DNA of 9,244 nt from the NCBI GenBank assembly GCA_046597185.1, contig JBKJLF010000366.1, forward strand, positions 1-9,244, given 5' to 3'. The notes beneath the pieces were generated by a model. It was not told where the DNA came from and made no database searches. It saw only the letters and a program-made list of their open reading frames with translations. Positions 5,928-9,244 of the stretch are shown piece after piece. Within the stretch, counting starts at the first letter, position 1. Each line of letters starts with the position of its first letter. Source of the DNA: CAMBDR01 sp046597185. GTDB lineage: Bacteria > Pseudomonadota > Gammaproteobacteria > Burkholderiales > Burkholderiaceae_D. Both the position numbers and the translations under genes were made by a program.

Positions 5928-6075
5928 CAAGCGCCCACACAGGGCACGCATACTGCCCCGCCAGCGCCCTTGCTTGCTCGTGCTGGCAAGGCGCAAGATA
6001 GCGGCATGCATTAACCAAACACCGTTTTGTTATTTATTTAAATTTCACTCATTAATCACACTCAAGGAGTATGTC

Positions 6076-7284
6076 ATGTTTAGCCGGATCAAGCTGCTCA
6101 CCACCAAAGGTTTTATCAGCCTCGCGCTGCTGGCGGGGGGCACGTATGCGCTGATTGCCAGCAAACCGCTGCACCATATTGGCAGCGGCCAGATTGGAGT
6201 GCGTATCAATCAATTTTCCGGCGATGTTACCCAGGTGCGCGACGGTATGGTGCTGGTGCTGCCGGGTTTGCATCAATTGCGGCGCTATGCGATGCAAGAT
6301 CAAACCTATCGGCCCAGTAACCGCAGTGAAGCGCCGTTTCAATCTATCGAAGGTTTGTCGCTGGGGGTGGATTTGAGTGTGCGCTATGCGCTGGACCCAG
6401 CCAAGGTGGGGCAAATCGCCAAAAACCTGCCGGCGGATTTGAATGGCCAGGTGGTGGAACCCGCCGTGCAAGGGATTATTTACAAAGCCTTTGCTCACTA
6501 CACGGTGCGGGAGATTTTTTCTACCAAGCGCCAGGAATTGCAGCAAATGATTGAAGCCGAACTCAAGCCCAAATTGGCCGCCGATGGCATTTTGCTGCGC
6601 GGCGTGATGATAGGCAAGGTGGAATTACCCGCCGATTACCGCGCAGGCATGGAAAAATTGCTGGCCACCGAGTTGGAAAGTGAAAAAATGCGGTTTACGC
6701 TGGAGCTAAAAGAAAAACAGGTCAAGCAAACCGCGCTGGAAGCCGATGCCGAAAAAATCAAGCGCGAAAAAGCCGCCGAAGCCTCGGCCAGCGAGCAAAT
6801 CATTGCCGCCAAGGCGCAGGAAGAAGCAATGAAGCATGTGCTACCCTTCAAGCAAAAGCAAATTGAACAGCGTTCGCTGGAAGCGGATGCCGAGAAGGGC
6901 GCGCGCATCAAGCAAGCCGAAGGCAGCGCCCAGGCGCGCCGGATTGAAGCTGCGGGTGAAGCGGATTCACGCCAGAAGCTGGCGGATGCCGAAGTGTATC
7001 GGCTGGAAGCGGTGAACAAGGTGAGCAGTGTGCAAATGGAGCGTGAGGGGGTGCTGATCAGCAAACATCCTTTGTTGATTCAAAAAACCATGGCGGATAA
7101 ATTGTCGGATAAAATCCAGGTGATTATTGCGCCACCACCGGCGGATGGTGGGTTTATCGGTGCCGCTTTGCTGGGTGCAGGCAAACGTGGCAAAGCGGCG
7201 GCGGATGCGGCGGCGGATGCGCCGCCTGCGGCCGCACCTGCGGCCGCACCTGAAGGTGAAACCGTCAGCGTTCAGGGGCAATAA
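6076..7284 (+). CDS. SPFH/band-7 (prohibitin/stomatin-like) membrane protein
   Basis: The 402-residue product has one N-terminal membrane helix (about 12-29) and then an SPFH domain (about 33-200). Recognisable are IGSGQIGVRINQFSGDV, the LVLPGLHQLRRY segment, LSLGVDLSVRYALDPAKV, VREIFSTKRQELQQMIEAEL and DGILLRGVMIGKVELPADY. A long Glu/Lys/Ala-rich coiled coil follows (about 200-320). SPFH proteins form large ring-like membrane assemblies linked to proteases, lipid organisation and envelope stress. Two coiled-coil blocks, about 211-245 and 258-292, share LEADAEK and surroundings at a 47-residue offset, suggesting an internal duplication. The end (about 368-396) is an Ala/Pro tail made partly by 12-bp DNA duplications. 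AAGGAG is 6 bases before the ATG at 6076; the longer open frame from 5719 overlaps the regulator and is rejected. It is the first gene of a pair with the SH3-like protein. Confidence 0.93.
   Translation: MFSRIKLLTTKGFISLALLAGGTYALIASKPLHHIGSGQIGVRINQFSGDVTQVRDGMVLVLPGLHQLRRYAMQDQTYRPSNRSEAPFQSIEGLSLGVDLSVRYALDPAKVGQIAKNLPADLNGQVVEPAVQGIIYKAFAHYTVREIFSTKRQELQQMIEAELKPKLAADGILLRGVMIGKVELPADYRAGMEKLLATELESEKMRFTLELKEKQVKQTALEADAEKIKREKAAEASASEQIIAAKAQEEAMKHVLPFKQKQIEQRSLEADAEKGARIKQAEGSAQARRIEAAGEADSRQKLADAEVYRLEAVNKVSSVQMEREGVLISKHPLLIQKTMADKLSDKIQVIIAPPPADGGFIGAALLGAGKRGKAAADAAADAPPAAAPAAAPEGETVSVQGQ
7195..7218. repeat. 12-bp tandem duplication in the SPFH tail
   Basis: GCGGCGGCGGAT occurs twice (7195-7206, 7207-7218), encoding the repeated AAAD of the Ala-rich C-terminal tail. 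Confidence 0.75.
7228..7251. repeat. Second 12-bp tandem duplication in the SPFH tail
   Basis: GCGGCCGCACCT occurs twice (7228-7239, 7240-7251), encoding AAAP twice. It lies 9 bases after the previous duplication and lengthens the same flexible tail. Confidence 0.75.
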
Positions 7285-7286
7285 TC

Positions 7287-8786
7287 ATGTTGATCAATGT
7301 ATTTGCTGCCGCTGCCATCGCGGCAGCAAACCCGGCCAGCGCGGTTGGCCCGATCAGCACGCTCAGCCCGACTTATGCGATTGTGACGCAAGACCAAATT
7401 TCGCTACGCGCCGCGCCCAAAGACGCCGCGCAGGCGCAAGCGGTGTTGTGGCAGGGCGACATGGTGGAAGTGCGTGCCGACAAGCTCGATTATTGGCAAG
7501 TGTATGACCATCGGCGTGAACGCGCCGGGTATGTTAAGGCCAGCCAGTTGCGCCGCATTTCACTCAAGGCCGAAGACAGTGCCGACACGCTGGCGGTGGT
7601 GCGCTTTTTGCGTGATACGCCGGGGGCCGAGAGTTTGGGTTTGAGTTATGCAGCGGCGTGGCTCAAAGCTGCCAGCCCGGCCCAAACCGCTGCCATTGGC
7701 GGGGAAGCGTTTGATGCGATTGGCGGCATGGCAGAACGGCTGGCGCGGCGCGCTTCATCGCGGCTGGTGAAACCGAATGATGCGGTGGTGGCGGCACACC
7801 TGGAAGTGGTGGCGCAATATGGCGTGGTGATGAAGGGTTACGAGCGCGACGGGCGTATGCATTTGTGTTATGACGGTGAGGCGTATCGGCGTGTGCTGGC
7901 CTTCCCGAACGCGAGCCAGGAGCAAAAAGCACGTGCCGCACTGGGCCTGACCCGGCACGATTGCATCGATCCGGCCATGCCAGCCTTGGCGCGCTTCAAT
8001 CTGGATCAATGGCGCGGCGAGGTGTTGGAGCGGGTGGAGGTGGCGAGCTTGCCCGAGTATCTGAAAAACCGCATCAAAATTCGCCGTGCCGGGGTGTGGT
8101 CGGCGCTGGCGTATCAATACCGCCGTCAGGAAAGCCGTGAGAAGTCCAGCAGCGAGGCGGGGCAACGCGCCTTGTCCGAATTGGCGAGTGTGAATAAAGC
8201 GGAATTGACCGATGAAGATATCGCCACTTATGCCGATGCAGCGGTGCGCGTGGGGGCCAGCCGCTGGGCTGCTGAGCCGCTTGGGCCGATTGCTATTGCC
8301 AAAGCGGGTTTGAGCGTTGTCACCCGTAGTGGGCAACCGGGCGAAACCTGTGTGGCTTTGGTGGATGCGAAGCACGATCAGCAAAATCCTTTGATCCAAC
8401 GCTGCACCTGGGGCGTGGTTTGGGCCGCGTCTGGCCGCGCCAATGCGGCGGGTTCGGCCTTGACGCTGGCGGTGCAGCCGCTGGCGGGCTGGCGCGAGAT
8501 GTGGGTATTCCAAAATAGCGCCCAAGGCTGGCGCGTGGATGTGCTGCCACCCTCCAGCACAGACCCGGAGGTGGGTTATGCCGAATTTGCCGGCTGGGTG
8601 CCGGGAGCCAATAAAATGCTGGTCACGCGTGAAGCCAAGGTCGAGGGGCGGATTAAAACCCGGTTTGAATTGATCAGCATGGAGACCTTGCAGGTGGAAA
8701 ACGGGGCCGACAAGCCCGATTCACTGAATGTGTTTTATCGCTGGCAGGATGCGGTTTGGAAGCGGCAGACGGTGGCTTTGCGTTAG
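7287..8786 (+). CDS. Exported protein with N-terminal SH3-like domain
   Basis: The 499-residue product opens with a short Ala-rich hydrophobic segment ending ANPASA (about 1-19), a probable signal peptide although it lacks the usual basic residues after Met. Residues about 29-90 resemble a bacterial SH3 domain: YAIVTQDQISLRAAP, LWQGDMVEVRADKLDYWQVY and RAGYVKASQLRR. Such domains often bind cell-wall peptides. A mainly helical middle follows, then a Trp-rich beta-like C-terminus (about 395-499). Four cysteines, 194/226 and 355/373, could form two disulfides, consistent with export. I do not recognise the middle and C-terminal parts. The ATG is 2 bases after the SPFH stop codon, with the AGGGG ribosome binding site inside the end of the SPFH gene, so translation is probably coupled. 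A periplasmic partner of the SPFH protein is a reasonable inference. No terminator is seen after it. Confidence 0.85.
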   Translation: MLINVFAAAAIAAANPASAVGPISTLSPTYAIVTQDQISLRAAPKDAAQAQAVLWQGDMVEVRADKLDYWQVYDHRRERAGYVKASQLRRISLKAEDSADTLAVVRFLRDTPGAESLGLSYAAAWLKAASPAQTAAIGGEAFDAIGGMAERLARRASSRLVKPNDAVVAAHLEVVAQYGVVMKGYERDGRMHLCYDGEAYRRVLAFPNASQEQKARAALGLTRHDCIDPAMPALARFNLDQWRGEVLERVEVASLPEYLKNRIKIRRAGVWSALAYQYRRQESREKSSSEAGQRALSELASVNKAELTDEDIATYADAAVRVGASRWAAEPLGPIAIAKAGLSVVTRSGQPGETCVALVDAKHDQQNPLIQRCTWGVVWAASGRANAAGSALTLAVQPLAGWREMWVFQNSAQGWRVDVLPPSSTDPEVGYAEFAGWVPGANKMLVTREAKVEGRIKTRFELISMETLQVENGADKPDSLNVFYRWQDAVWKRQTVALR

Positions 8787-8826
8787 GGGGAATTTCAGCG
8801 CCAGCGGGAACCAACCAGCCACGTCG

Positions 8827-9186
8827 TCAAAAAAAGGGGCTTTGATGACTGTGGCAACATCGGCCAAAGCCAATCCGCGCATTCTGGATTGCCTCCGTCA
8901 AAAAATAAAGGTTCATCGATATTTCTACCTTGGCTTTTATTTCTGCCGGAATATAGGTGCCACTCTCAATCTTTGGAATCCGAATGGGTTTTTCATAGGT
9001 TCCAAAAAATGGAAGAACCCAATTCGAATTATTGCTCTCACCAATCCGGGCTTTTACATCCTCACGTAAAAGCGGCAATAATGCAGGCAACTTCGCCCTC
9101 GGCACATTCGCCTCATCGGCCAATTGAACAAGGCGTATCCGTGTCGCGGAATCAACATAAACGTAAATCGGGAGGTCAACTGGCAT
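8827..9186 (-). CDS. Unrecognised ORF, possibly a degraded gene
   Basis: The 119-residue frame begins MPVDLPIYVYVDSATRIRLV, has a helical part with VPRAKLPALLPLLREDVKARI (in two pieces around residue 35), then VLPFFGTYEKPIRIPKIES and IPAEIKAKVEISMNLYFL. The first two thirds look like real protein; the end (GRCCHSHQSPFF) does not. No family is recognised. Against expression: no ribosome binding site precedes the ATG at 9186 or the in-frame ATG at 9201, and a terminator (9212-9240) lies directly upstream. In favour: a minus-strand terminator overlaps its 3' end, so a leftward transcript is expected to stop there. Base composition is more AT-rich than in the gene for the SH3-like protein. It may be a truncated or frameshifted remnant. 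Plus-strand frames across the same region look less protein-like. Confidence 0.4.
   Translation of the reverse strand: MPVDLPIYVYVDSATRIRLVQLADEANVPRAKLPALLPLLREDVKARIGESNNSNWVLPFFGTYEKPIRIPKIESGTYIPAEIKAKVEISMNLYFLTEAIQNARIGFGRCCHSHQSPFF
8829..8871 (-). terminator. Rho-independent terminator at the end of the 8827-9186 ORF
   Basis: On the minus strand GGCTTTG (complement of 8865-8871) pairs with CAAAGCC (complement of 8838-8844), followed by CC and seven T (complement of 8829-8835). The 20-base loop can form a further ATG/CAT pairing. The T-run overlaps the stop codon of the minus-strand ORF, meaning the hairpin lies within its coding end, which is unusual for an intact gene. Confidence 0.65.
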
Positions 9187-9211
9187 AAAAAAACACAACA
9201 TGTGAGTGCAT

Positions 9212-9240
9212 AAAAAAAGGCGCGCAAATGTCGCCTTTTT
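9212..9240. terminator. Bidirectional Rho-independent terminator
   Basis: AAAAAGGCG and CGCCTTTTT form a 9-bp stem (outer pairs 9214/9240 to 9222/9232) around a 9-base loop. The minus strand has seven T (complement of 9212-9218) and the plus strand five (9236-9240). It probably ends a leftward gene lying beyond the right edge of the window, but could also stop rightward transcription past the SH3-like gene. Confidence 0.8.
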
Positions 9241-9244
9241 GGAT

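Larger units (their letters stand above)
5802..6075. promoter_or_regulatory. Divergent control region between regulator and SPFH genes
   Basis: These 274 bases separate the start codons of the response regulator (leftward) and the SPFH gene (rightward). They must contain both promoters. The centre holds a perfect spaced dyad (5879-5900) and a palindrome (5914-5927). Bases 5960-5994 can also fold: GCGCC and TTGC (5964-5973, with one bulged C) against GCAAGGCGC (5986-5994). The AT-rich stretch 6025-6056 is the likeliest place for the SPFH promoter, although no clear -35/-10 pair with good spacing and leader length stands out. AAGGAG at 6064-6069 is the SPFH ribosome binding site. No small gene is apparent. 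Confidence 0.6.

Noticed and set aside
5802..6011. A 70-residue N-terminal extension of the response regulator
   Set aside because: The receiver domain starts at the ATG at 5801 with GGAGG ahead of it; the extra part is basic, GC-driven sequence that overlaps the control-region dyads.
5719..6075. A 119-residue N-terminal extension of the SPFH protein in the same open frame
   Set aside because: It overlaps the response regulator on the other strand, has no SPFH-like sequence, and a good ribosome binding site (6064-6069) stands directly before the ATG at 6076.
7755..8525. A 256-residue minus-strand open frame opposite the SH3-like protein gene
   Set aside because: It is rich in His, Arg and Pro as expected for an antisense shadow of GC-rich coding DNA, and has no domain pattern.
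107..9188. The same 13 bases (TCAACTGGCATAA) at the start of the leftmost gene (107-119) and the rightmost ORF (9176-9188)
   Set aside because: One shared 13-mer pair is about what chance gives in a 9-kb window, and the similarity does not extend into either gene.

Overview
The window looks like chromosomal DNA from a Gram-negative proteobacterium, probably a betaproteobacterium. This is inference from the protein types (lipobox lipoprotein with a BON domain, DUF302 protein, membrane histidine kinase, periplasmic SH3-like protein) and general coding style. There is no rRNA or other taxonomic marker. I see no tRNA, rRNA, CRISPR array, transposase or phage gene.

Left part (1-1484), all on the minus strand. 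In transcription order: a tiny two-helix membrane protein of the lmo0937 type (1323-1469) closed by a strong intrinsic terminator (1260-1299); a small VOC/glyoxalase-fold protein (753-1151); a DUF302 protein (120-608); and an uncharacterised gene cut by the window edge (1-117), whose start region overlaps the DUF302 stop codon. A 361-base gene-free stretch (1470-1830) carries A-tracts and separates this group from plus-strand genes.

Middle-left (1831-2789), plus strand. A secreted, Ala/Lys-rich protein is built from three copies of a C-x10-C repeat. It is followed by a BON-domain lipoprotein. Both are predicted to be exported, and they meet the histidine kinase gene tail to tail across a 12-bp hairpin.

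Centre and right (2868-8786) is the most interesting part. A two-component system on the minus strand (OmpR-type response regulator at 5094-5801, then a 719-residue membrane histidine kinase at 2868-5027) is divergent from a plus-strand pair: an SPFH/band-7 membrane protein (6076-7284) and a 499-residue exported protein with an SH3-like N-terminus (7287-8786). The pair is two bases apart. The 274-base divergent control region holds a perfect 10+10 bp dyad and a perfect 14-bp palindrome whose centres lie 31 bp apart. My working hypothesis is an envelope-sensing regulatory module in which the regulator controls itself and the SPFH/SH3 pair. Nothing in the sequence proves the signal or the target.

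Right edge (8787-9244). An unrecognised minus-strand ORF lies between two intrinsic terminators, both with T-runs on the minus strand. It has no visible ribosome binding site, so it may be a degraded gene.

A recurrent feature is short perfect tandem duplication: four 12-bp units inside genes (frame-preserving) and two 11-bp units in gene-free DNA.
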